Part shown: positions 1-12,088 of the stretch, piece after piece
Layout: each line of letters begins with the position of its first letter
How positions within the stretch are numbered: position 1 is the stretch's first letter
Assembly (NCBI GenBank): GCA_032358165.1
Contig: JAALGY010000015.1
Span: forward strand, 1,984,001-2,048,000
Reading direction: 5' to 3'
Length of the DNA: 64,000 bases
Source of the DNA: Diplosphaera chodatii
Lineage: Eukaryota; Chlorophyta; Trebouxiophyceae; Prasiolales; Stichococcaceae
The notes under the pieces: model-generated
The model's input: the letters and a program-made list of their open reading frames with translations, nothing else
Database searches by the model: none
What the model was told of the DNA's origin: nothing
Program-made: the position numbers and the translations under genes

Positions 1-2114
1 ATTCTCATATGGAGGCGAGGCGGCGACGCCCATGCTGCCGCCGCCCCCGCGCCCCGACGCTGGGAGCGACTCCGACGAGTACACAGACAGCGAGTCGGAC
101 AGCGAGGACGACACGCCAAAGACGCTGAACGAGCAGGAGCGGGAGGCCTTTGCCGCTGGCTTTGGCATCCACAACTTCGAGGCGACGCTGCGGCGTGCGG
201 AGCGCAATGAGAAGGCCGAGGCAGAGGGCCGCATTCCCAAGCCGAAGTGAGAGGGATTTCTGTCAGGTCACTTTGTCCAGTCTAGAGGCAGCTGCCAGTG
301 TCGGATCTTCTGTATGTGCCGTCGCTGCTTCCCTGGCACAAGGACAACTGCTGCTCTGCTGGTTCGCAGGCGGCCATTCAGCAGGAAGAAGTATGCTCAG
401 CGTGCCAAGCGCATGGCAGGCCAGGGTTTGCAGCCGCCGTCAGGCGGCCTCGCTTCGGCGTCTGGCAGTGGTGTGAAGTCGACACCGCGCTCCAGTGCTG
501 CTGCACCCTACGCCTACAGGTGCATGCGAATTTGACACTTATGTGGCATGCGTGCAGCCAGAAGCTTCACAAACCATGCAGATGCCCGGATGTGTGGACC
601 CGACGAACGACAGCATGTGTGTGAATCGCATGCTGCTGTCTTCGTGCAGAGCGTCACGACGAGGCAGCCCGTCGTATGAGGAGGATGGTCGGTTCCACAG
701 CACACCTTGGTGCGTGCGACAGGGCCGCATGCTTGCAGGTGGCCATTGGCACGCTGACGTTGTCGTCTTTGTGCTGACAAAGGGGTTGTGGACCTGCCAG
801 GCACCGTGATCGCGACCAATCGCGCTCGCCGTCCCCGGCGGAGCCGCGCACGCAGTACATCACCAGCTTCACCGCCGAGGCGCCCCCACGGCACCGCTCC
901 TCCACAGCTGCCGGCGCCTCCCGGCTGTCCGCCTCTGTCCCGACGACACAGGCTGCCGCCAGTGTTGAAGCCTCGAAACGGTCTGTGGCTGCTCACCCCC
1001 GCAGTGCCTGCTCTCCCCGCTGTCAGACCAGGCTCTGGTGCTCTGGCCCTCAGCACAGGCGCCATCTGGCCTGTTTTGGCGTGAGGCGCAAGAAGTGCTT
1101 GGTGTGGGGAGTGCCGCCCTTGCCCAGAGTTGAGACGAGCATGTTGCTGCTGCTTTGCTGGAAACAACAGAGCGGACCACCATCGGGAGATACTCCCGAG
1201 TCGAGCGGACCAGGACAGCGGCCCGTACCAGCTGCCGGCTGAGGCCAACACCCTGCGGGGCGTCAGGTGCATCACACCCCGCCCTTTCTGTGGTCACTCT
1301 GTCGTCGTCCTGTTCACACGGATAACTTGAGTCTGTGCACAGTCTGCAAGCCCCCAACTCGAAGCGTCTTGCGTCGCATGGTGCAGTGCCGATGACTACT
1401 GGGCGAAGCAGCGGGAGGCGGAGCGCACGGCACGCTACGAGCAGCGGCGCAAGGAACGGGAGAAGGAGAAGCAGCGGGAGCTGCGCAAGCAGCCGCTCAG
1501 CGCCGTGAAGCCCGCTGCACCGAAGGTTGCACCCTCAGAGCTGCATGCTGTGGCGGACCTCCTTGCCTAATGCCGGCTGCACAGCAACCTGGTTGCAAGC
1601 CATGAACAATGGGCCCTGTCACTGCAGGGCAGCGAGACGCCGCAGGAGCGCCTCAAGCGGCTCATGGCAGCGCAGATCAACAAGCAGCAGGCCAGGGACA
1701 CGGTGTCCGTGCGGCAGCGGCAGCAGGCGGAGGCCCGCGATGCTGCTGCACGCCGCCAGATAGAGCGCGTGGCCATGTCCGGCGAGCGGCGCTACTCCCC
1801 GTCTCCCTCCCCCAGGCATGATCCTGATCACAGCTGTGAGCTGTGGATGTGATACTGTCGATTGGCCCTCCCCACCAGTGTGATTCCGTGTGAATGTCCG
1901 CCCTATTATTTGTGAAAGTATCCAACCAGGCATCCATGTACATGTCTTCCGCAGGCATCATGGCCGCAGCAGAAGTCGCAGCTACAGCCCACAGCGTTAT
2001 CGACGCAGTAGAAGCAGAAGTCGAAGTGGAAGCCGCTCTCCCAGACGCCCTGATCAGTATGCTTTTTACTCTGCATGCCATCGACCGGCGGATCATGATA
2101 CCTCCTGCTCATGA
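1..2114 (+). CDS. CLASRP: CLASRP/SWAP2-type arginine-serine-rich splicing protein, C-terminal part (5' end outside window)
   Basis: Likely nuclear SR-related protein of the CLASRP (SFRS16, CLK4-associating) family, acting in alternative splicing. The reading frame is open to the left edge, so the N-terminal SWAP domain is missing. Visible parts in order: an acidic DSDEYTDSESDSEDD stretch, a conserved helix (TLNEQEREAFAAGFG), a basic KKKYAQRAKRMAGQ segment, a QYITSF motif matching ITFITSF of animal CLASRP, a Lys/Arg/Glu-rich helix near 1390-1525, the ETPQERLKRLMAAQINKQQ segment near 1635, and a terminal RS domain (YSPQRYRRSRSRSRSGSRS) near 1980-2050. Exons are roughly 1-247, 389-519, 650-687, 801-1080, 1386-1525, 1626-1815 and 1955-2114. 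The last intron (1816-1954) reads GC-AG. Family call is good; middle exon borders are tentative. Confidence 0.75.
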
Positions 2115-2633
2115 ACACGCCCATCAGCATGCTTGCCCTTGCCAACATCAGACGTTCACCATGAAGTGTCTCCTTGAATCACCCAATCTGCGTTATCATA
2201 TGCTGCTTTCTGTGCGCTACCTTGTTGCGATCGTGTGCTTGAGCTCTTATCTTGGGCGGTGCCGCAGGCCGAGGGGATCGTCAGATGGTAGGCATCGCCG
2301 GTAACGTTGCTGCACGCATGTGTGCTGCAAAGTTAGCGTTGCTGCTGCATGCATGCTTGCAAACGTGTCGAGTATACATCGCCTTGTCACCTTGCCTGTA
2401 AATGTCAGAAGGGCACTTATGTGCTATCATCAGCACAACAGCCATGGACGTGCAACCATGGTCCAGACACGCCCCAAGGGTTTAGCTCGCCCGAGATCTT
2501 GATCCAGCGGGCGAAACTGCGCCAGTGCTGCCTTGCATGTGCACCCTTCAAAGCTATGTCCGCTGAGCAAGTCATCAAGTGAAACGCATCCAGCCACTTT
2601 GAATCTGAGGACTTGGCCCTGCAGGGTCCCGTA
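2115..2633. other. 3' UTR of CLASRP plus promoter region of ispH
   Basis: 519 bp between two genes on the same strand. Apart from the TGTAA at 2397 I see no gene, RNA or repeat. The right part must hold the ispH promoter and 5' UTR; no clear TATA box was found. Confidence 0.5.
2397..2401 (+). terminator. TGTAA polyadenylation signal, CLASRP gene
   Basis: TGTAA, the usual green-algal polyadenylation motif, lies 283 nt after the CLASRP stop and before the next gene. Assignment rests on motif and position only. Confidence 0.45.
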
Positions 2634-5389
2634 ATGCTGCACACGCTGCTGAGCAGCCCAGCACTTGCCCTGCCAACGCAGAGGCAGTGCTTCAGCAGCC
2701 AGTCCGTTGCCAGCCCAGCACTTCGTTACGTGCCGGGCGGTCTGCAACGCCAGCAAACATGTGCAGCCGCTTCGCCGTCTACACTTGACACGGAGGAGGT
2801 GAAGGCGTCCGAGGAGCTGCTAGACCGAGCAGCCACCAGCGGTGCAAATGCGCCGGAAGCCTTCAATGCCAAGGCCTTCCGGCGGTCGCTCAATAAGACG
2901 GGCCGCTACACACGGCAGCCGACGAACGACAAGGAGAGCCTGGCGCTGATGGACGACCATGGCGTGGGCTACTCCTTGCGCGGACTGGTGGCGCAGATGA
3001 AGGAGAGCGGCGGTGTGTGGCAACAGGTGAGAAGCTGTGAGTGGCGTGATGCCAGCAATGACGCCATCAAATCAGCCTGTACCACGGGTGCAACCGTTGT
3101 GCAAGGTGAGACCGTGGGCACTCGGACAGCACTGCATGTCGAGTGCGCGGCTGGTGGCAAGCTATGATGCACGGCTGCAGGGGGATGTCACTGTCAAGCT
3201 GGCAGAGGCGTACGGGTATTGCTGGGGGGTGGAGCGGGCGGTGCAGATGGCGTACGAGGCACGGCGTGCATACCCGGGCCAGAAGCTGCACATCACCAAT
3301 GAAATCATCCACAACCCGTCAGTCAACCAGGTGCCACTGCGTCTTTGGCGGTGTCAGATAGCAAACATTCTCAGAACCAATCCATGGCAGAACGAGTCTG
3401 GCGAGCTGTGCTGCTTGCCATGTTGGTCTCAACGCTGCCGCCGCCAGAAGTATGTCTTTCGCTGACTTGTAGTTTTGCACCATCGCCCACAGAGGCTACA
3501 GGACATGGACATACAGATCATTGCGGACCCGGGCAGCGGAAAGGACTTCGGCGCGGTGCAGAAGGGCGATGTTGTCATCCTGCCCGCCTTTGGCGCCAGC
3601 GTGCAGGAGATGCAGCTCCTCAATGACAAGGAGGCGATCATGGTGGACACCACCTGCCCCTGGGTCTCAAAGGTCGGTACCTTCCTCACATCCTCATGTA
3701 TGCCTGGGCGGTGGGCGACATGGGTTCGTCGGATATGCAATATTTGGTGGCGTGTTCCTGGCCATGCTGCGGGTCCAGGCTGCGAAGCGGGTGCCTGATG
3801 ACCAGCAGAGTTGACTCCGGTCGGCAGGTGTGGAACGCTGTGGACAAGCAGGCGAAGAAGGCGCACACGTCCATCATCCACGGCAAGTGGGCGCACGAGG
3901 AGACGGTTGCCACCGCATCCTTCGCCACCATCTACCTCATCGTGAAGGTGATGGGTGTTGATCTGGAATCTCTCGACTAGCGAGAATGCTCAGCTGTTTC
4001 AATTCGCCATTGTTGTTTCAGCACCAGCGCCTGGTCATCTGCAACCAACTATACACTCTGCCAGCCCAGGCAGTGTCTCCTTTGTGTTGCCAGCAAGCGT
4101 CTGGCGCAACGAATGACAACTCACGCCAGCTGCATCTGCATTGCAGGACATTGAGCAGACGCAGTTTGTGTGCGACTATATCGCGGGCAAGCACACGCGG
4201 GAGGCGTTCTTCGACACCTTCCACCCCAATGCCATGTCCAAGGGCTTTGATCCAGACCAGGACCTGCAGTCCATTGGCATCGCCAACCAGACTACCATGC
4301 TCAAGGTGACAAGCGCTGCAAGAGTGTTCGAGTTGCACATACTCTGCAGCAGAACATGAGAGATTCCCAGCCTGTGCACCACCAGGGTGACAGAGCAGTG
4401 CTTCATGAACAAGGCATCCAATCTCGGGGTCTTCATGCTATACAGGGCGACACGCAGAAGATCGGCAAGATGCTGGAGAGCGCGATGATGCAAAAGGTGG
4501 GGCCGGCGGCGCTGAAGCAGCACTTCATGATCATGGACACCATCTGCGACGCCACCCAGGAGCGCCAGGACGCGGTGTACGACATGGTCGGCAAGCAGGA
4601 TCAGGTGTTTTTTTTAGTGGCTACCTGGCTGCCTAACTGGCCCGCATGCTGCAACATCCAAGCAAGGTGACAGGCTCTGGCCTGCTGTGTCATGCGGTGC
4701 TGTTTGGGCACGCGCCCTGCACAGTGCACACCTGCGAGCCGTCCTCCTGAAGATCGCTCTTCATGGTGCTGTGCAGCCGGACGACAAGCTGGACATGATG
4801 ATCGTCGTGGGCGGCTTCAACTCCAGCAACACCAGCCACCTGCAGGAGATCGGCGAGCTGAAGGGCGTGCCGTCCTTCTGGGTTAACGCCCCCGAGTGCA
4901 TCGACATCGCCGCAAATTCTATTCAGCACAAGACGGTGGGCGTCTGCTGACTCCCTCTGCTGTTCAACTGCTCAACGTCATGTTGCTTGCTTTGAGCACA
5001 CACTGAAACGACTGTTGCTTGCATATTGCTGCCTGGCAACCATGACCACATGGGTGCAGAGCTGGGGGGAGCTGGCGACAACCGAAAACTGGCTTCCGGA
5101 GGGGCCACTGACCATCGGCGTCACCTCTGGCGCATCCACACCAGACCGTTCTGTGGAGGATGTCCTCGATCAGGTGCACCCTGTTGCTGTGGCCCATGCT
5201 GCTGTCCATTGCCAGGGGCTGTGGCAGGAAAGTACTACATCAATGTTGCTGTAGTCGATAAGCTGGAAGCACCTGCTGCAGGTGTTCCGGATCAAGGACC
5301 CCAGCTACCAGGGCATTGCACCCAAAGCGATGGCCGCAGGCGACATGGAGGCACCTGATAGGCCCGAGGAGGTGGACACCGATCTGTGA
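2634..5389 (+). CDS. ispH: 4-hydroxy-3-methylbut-2-enyl diphosphate reductase (IspH/HDR), plastid
   Basis: Last enzyme of the plastid MEP pathway: reduces HMBPP to IPP and DMAPP with a [4Fe-4S] cluster. All three cluster cysteines are visible ([28 protein letters not shown]), with the substrate-binding [10 protein letters not shown] and HGKWAHEE motifs, [14 protein letters not shown] and [17 protein letters not shown]. It is the plant/cyanobacterial type. Exons: 2634-3026, 3181-3330, 3493-3672, 3828-3947, 4147-4305, 4446-4604, 4777-4935, 5060-5173 and 5255-5389, giving 522 aa. Every intron is phase 0. The ATG at 2634 opens a Ser/Ala/Gln-rich N-terminus of about 60 residues that fits a chloroplast transit peptide. 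Convergent with the LD-like gene. Confidence 0.96.
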
Positions 5390-5890
5390 TAAGCTCGATG
5401 TGCATATGCAGACACATCCATACACCCATGGTGAGGATAACATTGGCGGCAAGCGGCTTCCACTAGCATGAAGCCAAGCACAGCAGCTGGCCACACTGCA
5501 TGCCGTTCATTCAGTAGGCAGCCATGCAGCAGTGGATCTTGTTGCTACCTGTTGCCAAGCAACTGTTAGGGGTGGTGTAAGGCCAGCATTTCCGCATTTC
5601 CCCTGCTCTGTCAGAGCTTACTGTGGGGTGATGCATACCAGAGGGTCGAGCGTAGTGTGTGAGGTCTCGCTGTTGGCTGCGGGATGAACAGGTTCCAGCA
5701 TGTTTGCGCTGTAATCACGAGGTTCTGCCTGCGCACGCCCCGGTAGTGCAACAGTATTCACCCAGCTTCTGGGCTGGCAGCGGTACCAGGGAAAGCCACA
5801 GCAGGTGCCCTGCCTGCTCAAACCACTAACAGCCTCCACGCTATCGGTGGAGGGTCCCAACATATATTGGCAGCCGCACGCCTGCCCTGA
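5390..5890. other. Convergent 3' intergenic region, ispH / LD-like
   Basis: About 500 bp holding the 3' UTRs of ispH (plus strand) and the LD-like gene (minus strand). Only the TGTAA at 5576 stands out. Confidence 0.45.
5576..5580 (+). terminator. TGTAA polyadenylation signal, ispH
   Basis: TGTAA 187 nt after the ispH stop, in the gap before the convergent LD-like gene. Motif and position only. Confidence 0.5.
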
Positions 5891-8800
5891 TCATCTTCTG
5901 GACCTGCATGCCAGAGGTGCTGCCTGTGCAACGTGTGCAATGCTCCGTCTCCATCGTAGAGATGAATGCCACGAGCCCGGATTCACCACATGGCACACGA
6001 TGCACACTCGGGGCAGGCGTATGCACGTCCTGCATCCCCGCACCTGGTCCTGCATCTCGCCGTGATCTGAGGGCACAAAGGGCACCTGTGGCGGCTGCTG
6101 ATCTGAAAGCTGCGCAGTGGCCCATGGCTCTGAGGGGTTCTCTGGGATTAGGTCCTGCACAGTACCAGATTCACTGTCACAGCATTGCATCGGCGCATGC
6201 AGGGTGACATGCAACGCTTGTCGAATGCTAGTACGGCATTGAGCAGTTCCAAAGGCTGTGCATTGCAGACAGGTAGTTAGAGACACCTGCAGGATGTAGG
6301 TCGCAGCTGGCTGCAGCGCACACCGCTTGTGCTGCAGGGTGGCCTCGACGCTCTCCTCCCCACAGCCGGGTGGAATATCCGCTGGCGGCACCTTCAGCAA
6401 GCCCACTTTGCATAAGCAACATCATCGGGCCACGTGCAACAATGCTGCTGACAGCACACATGCGTGACAGTCCAGATAGCGCCAGTGACAGTCCAGCTAA
6501 CGCCAATGGAGCATCGCTCAGTGTAGGTTGTCTGCTTGGCAATCCCGAGCATGTGGGCAGGCTTCCGTAGGACGGCGATGTGCACCTCTGCAAGCGGGGG
6601 CGGCCATGGCAGGCCAGGCCTGGTCTTCATGCCCTGCACCCGTGTCATCACCTCTGGTACGAGCTTCCTGGCCTGCAAGGCCACACACACGCACCTCCGT
6701 ACAACCAGATCGGATCACTACAGAGTCGAAAGCCAAGGGCATCAGTCGGCAGCCCACAGCAAGTGCTCAGGCGTGCACAAGAGCGCCCGAGTGCACGGAC
6801 AGCACCCAGGAACGTCACGGGGCATGTGCCAGTACAGTGAGTCCCACTGTGTTGCCGCCGAGGCCGGGCTCACCTCGTCTTCAGCGCGCGCAGCGTGGTG
6901 CGCCACCCAGGCGCGGTGGCGCCGGTGCTCCATCACCGCCTCCATCTGCACCTGCCCAGCGCGAAGACGGGCGCTCAGCACAGCCTCCGCAGTGTTGTCA
7001 TGGACCCAGGGCACGGCTGCTCCCACTGTCGGCATTTGCACACGCACCAGCGGGTTTGGTACAGCAGGTAGTGTGGAGCCTGTGAACACCTCAATACCTA
7101 TGGATGACTATGAATATGAGCCTAATCGACCGCGCAGCTTGGTCAACTGCACCTGCGCCATGCTCTTGCCCTGGCTCGGCGGCTTCCCCGCCTGGCCGGC
7201 CAGCCGCTTGGCAGCAGCCGCCAGCAGGTCGCTGCCGGCGCTGCCGCTGGTCTGGCGCTTGGCCTTCGGCTGCTGCGGCGGCCAAACACCGCATGGTGAC
7301 TTGAGAGGGTCGACACTACACGGCAGACACCACGCAAGCCAGTGGTAGCTGTTTCGGTGTCAAGAGGCAGCGCCAGCGGACCTGTGCGCTGCCGGGCGGG
7401 CCCGGCTTGTGGAGCTTGGCCTTGCCGCCGGGCGGCAGCGCGGAGCTCGCCAGCCGGGCGCGCTCCTTCTGGCGCACCTGTCAGAGCGACTTTGACCAGT
7501 GATATATGTGAACCATAGTGCACACGGGGGTTTCGGCTCATACGTGCCCAAAGGTGTTCATTTCTAGACAAGTTGGTAGGTAGGCACCACCAACGAAGTG
7601 CCACCTGCTCGATGTCAGGCTTGCGCTGCGCTGCCTTTGCCTGCCTGCACACCGCATGAGGCGCATTGTATGGTGCGCTCAATTGCTCAAGTAACAAGCA
7701 GCCAGATGCTGTTTGCACTTCACAGGACCATGACACAAGCAGCACGAGGTCCCACTTGGTAGCCTGGTAGCCGCGCATGAAGCTTGCGCCAGCAGACAGC
7801 ACCTGCAAGAGGCATGCCAGCGTGTCGATGAATCCAAGGCATGTCGAATTCGTCCTCAACCATGATCAGAAGCAGGTGCAGCATATCTCGGCCTTGCCTT
7901 GATGCCTGTGTGCCGCTCCTTCTTATATGGAGCTGGCGGCTGCTGCGTCTGGGGCTGTTGCTGCTGCTGCAGGTGCTGCAGTTGCTGCTGCAGCTGCTGG
8001 TGCTGCTGTTGCAGCTGCTGCTGCGTCTGCCACTGCTGCTGCTGCAGCCACTGCGACTGCTGCTGCCACTGCTGGAGCTGCTGCTGCTGGGCCGCAGCCG
8101 CCGCCGCCTGCTGGGCTTGCACGAGCGCTTGCTGCTGCTGCTGCAGCTGCTGCCACTGCTGCTGCTGCTGGCCAAGGTTCAACGTCAGCGGCACCGGCCC
8201 CGCACCACCGTTCGAGCCGCTTGCAGCAGCCACTGCTATTGCGGGAGCGCTGACGACAAGCTGAGTCACCTGCAAGCGAAGAGCGGCACTGGAGGACCAG
8301 CAGGAGCCTCACAGCAGGCCAACCGTGGCAATGCTAGGCTCGCGACGACTCAGCGGTGTGCGCTGCCGTGGGCCCACACCTGTGCTTTAGCAACTGGAGC
8401 CAAAGTCGCCTCTGGGGCGGCACTTTCCGCGGGCGCTGGGTGCGGCAGCACGGCGGCAGCAGGGCGGCCGGAGAACGCCAGGGTGCTGGGCGGACGGTAG
8501 GCGGGTGCTGCTTCCGCCACAGAGGCTGCAGTGGAGGCATAGGGGTCCTCCAGCCGTGCCCAGATTTGCAGCACCCGATTCGCCTCTGCTGACACACCCA
8601 GCGCCCTGCAATCGACAAGAGCAACGAGCATTGGAGGCAGAGCAGGCGGCCCGACCAGTGGCTTGCGAGACATGCATATGCATTCCAGCTGCATTGACAC
8701 ACAGAGCGTGCAGACATGCAGCTGGTGACATGCCAGGCGCACTGCGCTTTGTGCAGGCGGCTGACGGCCTGCAGGAAGCCGCCGGAGCGCAGCAGCGGCA

Positions 8801-11122
8801 GCGTCCACGGCAGCCGCGCCGCCGCGTTCAGCGCCAGCCGCAGGAAAGTCCTCTGCCGATCCGCCTCTGCTTCCTGCAGCCACCGCAGCCTGGTCTGAGC
8901 AAGTGAATCCCCGTGGCTGTCGCTGTCCCACTGCTTGCGTGCAGTATAGCCGGAGCAACCAATAGTCCCGGTGTGGGGTGGGCAGGCAAACTCTCGCTCA
9001 GACATGCTGCTGCTGCCCATTTGAAATTCAGTCAGATGGACAGCAGGGTGTCGGAAGCGTGTAGCAGAAACAACACGACACGTTGGACCTTCGGGCTACC
9101 AGCCTGGCTGAAGCAGCACCTCAATCAGAGCAGAGGCTCACGTTCAGCCAGGTGGCCAGCAGGGTGGCGCAGGTGCCGGCAGCCAGCAGGCGCGCCAGGG
9201 TGGCGCTGCTCCTGGTGGCCAGCACCGCCTGCAGCATCGCCGACCGCAGCGACACGCTTCCCGCCGTCTGCATCTGTGCTGCAAAGGGGCCTGCAGCAGC
9301 ATGTGCGGCATGTTCACGGCATGGACTCGCATGGCAACTGCCGGGAGCACTCTTGCATGCTGTGGACTGTGCGCAGCAGGTTCCACAGGCTGCAGTCACT
9401 AGTGGTGTCTTAACAGGACTATGGCTCGTCGCGCTGCAACTGCTTTCTGCACTTGCTGACCTGCTTTGTCGGGGTCAGCGATGCCGCCGCCCACATCTGT
9501 CAGGAGCTGCAGTCGCTCCATTCCGCGCTTGCGTGCGGCTTCGTCTGCCTCGAGGGCTGCAGGCTCTGCAGCTAGCACCGTTCGAGGGTTGGGTACTGGA
9601 TCAGACACGCACCTAAGGAGCACTCACAACAACACCTCAACGCGCAATGCTGCATGTCATCCTGCAAGTTGTCACCCGCTGCTGTCGAACCGTCAGTGCT
9701 GGCGGCTGTAGCAGCTGCGGCTGCGGCCGCCGTGGGTGCCGGTGAGGCGATACCAGTGAGGCCAGCAGCGGCGGCGACGCCCTGTATGTGTGCGTATGTG
9801 GCCTGGTCGACGTCCGACTGCAGTGCGCCAGGCGCCGCAGCACTTGCTGTCCCCAGGCCCTGGCGGGACTGCATCACCGACATATCCATTGGATGTGCAG
9901 CCGAAGCGCTAGAGGCACGACACAGTAACCTCTTGAAGCACATCAGCCATCAGCTGGCAGCCTCAGAGCAGATGTCGAAGCCATACGTTTTGTACCTGCC
10001 CTGTGGCATGCGCAGCAGCAGGCGCGCTGCGTCCGCCTGCTCGGCGGTGGGCACGCTGGATGAATGCCCGCACCGTGTTGCGCAGCTTGGTGAAGTGTGA
10101 TCGCACCAGGTCTTCAGTGCAGTCGCACTGCAGAGGCAACGTTCTTAACAAGTCAAGTGCCAATCTGTGAGGTGTGATGCTGCAGGAGAGCAGGCATGCT
10201 GTTGATGTAACCTCTTTAAGAACAGCAGATAGTGGTCAGGGCCATGTCACGCACCCGCTGCGCCAGCATGCGGGCCTCGTCCTTGGTGAGGCTGTCCTGC
10301 AGCGAGAAGAATGCCAGCAGCACCTGCTCGGCGGCTGGCGACAGCTGCGTCTTGGGCGGCGGCGCCGGCGCCACTGCTGTGCCCGCTGCAGCGGCGGCTG
10401 CTGACACCTGTGCAGCGGGTGCTGCTGCTGCGGCGCTTGCAGGCCCAGCTGTTGGTGGCGGCATCTGTCCTGTAGCTGGCTTGCCCAGTGCGCTTTGCTG
10501 CGCAGCCTGTGTGCCTGCAGATGGGCACACCTTCACCATGCAACACCATGTTTGCACAATGTTGGCGACTCGAGGCTGGCACAACATTGCAATACTGTCA
10601 TGATCCAACTGCTGCACCGTCACCTGTCGGCAACTGTTCTGTGCTGACAACATCCTCCGCAGCGGCGGGCTTTGCGGTGGCGTGGCTGCCTTGCAGCAGC
10701 TGCAGCTGCAGCGCGCTCGCCTTCTGCAGCGCTTCCTGCTGCCGCTGGAACAGCGCAACCTGGCGCCGCAGCTTTTCTGCATCTTTGGGCAACAGCACAG
10801 CAGCCATCCGCTTGGCATCGACCAGGGTTTCTGGCAGCTGGACTGCATCTGACTTCTGAGCTGAGAACTGCACCGGCCCAAGCTCGGGCGCAGGCGCTGC
10901 ATGTGCTTGCTCTGGCTGCTGGCTGGTTCCCAGCTGTGGATGGTGCTGTGCTGCTGTACATACGATCCGGGCTCCATTGGCCACAGAGTGGCCCTGCGGC
11001 TTTGCTGGTATGTCTGACGCAGCAGCCCCATCAGCAGGCACAGCGGCGGCATTGTATGTGTTGGCTGGCGCAGCAGGATGCAGTGCTGCCCTGTGCTGTG
11101 CTGCTGCCAGTGCTGCATCCAT
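5891..11122 (-). CDS. LD: LUMINIDEPENDENS-like homeodomain / TFIIS-N-domain protein with poly-Q region
   Basis: Nuclear regulator resembling plant LUMINIDEPENDENS (autonomous flowering pathway, RNA 3'-end/transcription control). ATG at 11122. Order: Ala/Gln-rich N-terminus; a helix (LRRQVALFQRQQEALQ) like the QRELFHSQIDQLQ segment of LD; a divergent homeodomain split between exons near 10230-10340 (LLAFFSLQDSLTKDEA) and 10055-10130 (CTEDLVRSHFTKLRNTVRA); a TFIIS N-terminal (LW-type) domain over 9140-9290, 8745-8900 and 8520-8605 (ATLLATWLN; LNAAARLPWTLPLL; SAEANRVLQIWARLED); then a Gln-rich tract at 7905-8265 and basic linkers near 7130-7480. Exons below 6900 and the exact stop are weakly supported. 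A reading-frame conflict is visible near 10050-10065 (see findings). Domain order makes the LD call good though sequence is diverged. Confidence 0.75.
7937..8172 (-). repeat. CAG-type (poly-Gln) codon repeat in the LD-like gene
   Basis: On the minus strand this is an interrupted CAG/CAA run coding Gln blocks broken by Trp, Leu, His and an Ala block. The plus strand reads as long GCTGCT runs, which create spurious Leu-, Ala- or Cys-rich frames. Coding microsatellite, likely length-variable. Confidence 0.85.
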
Positions 11123-12088
11123 GAACCCTTTCAGGCCTTTACGTGCCCACCGCCAAAGCTAGCACCGTGGTGCGGTGCCACTCTGCATCTGCCCTGAGGG
11201 AGGCTGGCATCCGCTTGAGAGCAACTGGCAAACCAGTCAAGCTTCCGAGTGCATGCAGTTGCAGTCAGGACGATTCTGGTTGACAGCGGGTGCGGGCGCA
11301 GGAGCGTTTGTTATTGACTTTGCAACACCTGCGAACACTGCCACAGGTGCGTCACGGCGCCACGACTGACTAGAAGTGGAGATTAGACGCCCAGAACATG
11401 CATGACGAGGGGCAATCACCCACCAATGTCCGCCAACGCATTGCCAACAGCGAAACGCATCGATTACGTAAAAGATCAGCAGGCAGAACAACGCGAGGTC
11501 ATGCCCCCAGACGAGCACCTCGGGTTGATGCCACCGCGAGTCACCCCAAAGCGAGCATACGCAGTGCTGAGAGGCGGCGGCAGTCGGACCACAACTTGCG
11601 CTGGGTTTTGTTACAACAGCCTTGAACACAATTTTTTGATGGTGATACTGGGGCAATAGCTGCTGAGGTCTTGACCCGACGCCTACAGAAAAGCATCAGG
11701 GATGCATCGCTGCGGTACGACGGGCGCTGGTCTGCTGAATCCTGCTAATGCATGCGTGGCGTTTTGAACCCTGCTGGTGCTAGGTGGGGAGTGTGAGAGT
11801 CCCTCTTTCCCAGCATCTCCGCCAAATCTGGCGTTGTTAACTACTCCTCCTTTCTACACTTGTCTGCTGCAACCTGTGGTTGCCAAGCCCGCGACATCGA
11901 GTCGCACCCGCTGAGCTGTTATCAGACAAAATTCGCACATGCACTTCCTGCCTGAGTGCGGGATGTTGTTGTACTGTTGCCGCTTGCGCCAAAACACACA
12001 ATCTCTCATTCTGTACACATCAGTTCACGGGCAAACGAATATAGAGGGCGCCAGCAATCAATCAGTGCGCACATGAGACAGGGCAGTC
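11123..12088. other. Intergenic: LD-like promoter/5' UTR and clpP 3' UTR
   Basis: 966 bp upstream of the LD-like start and downstream of the clpP stop, both genes on the minus strand. I see no convincing exon, RNA gene or repeat. A non-coding 5' exon of the LD-like gene could be hidden here. Confidence 0.45.

Noticed and set aside
514..1275. 253-codon minus-strand open frame
   Set aside because: Arg/Gly/Ala-rich antisense of CLASRP exons with no domain.
7841..8500. Plus-strand Leu-rich, Ala-rich and Cys-rich open frames
   Set aside because: Antisense or shifted reading of the poly-Q codon run of the LD-like gene.
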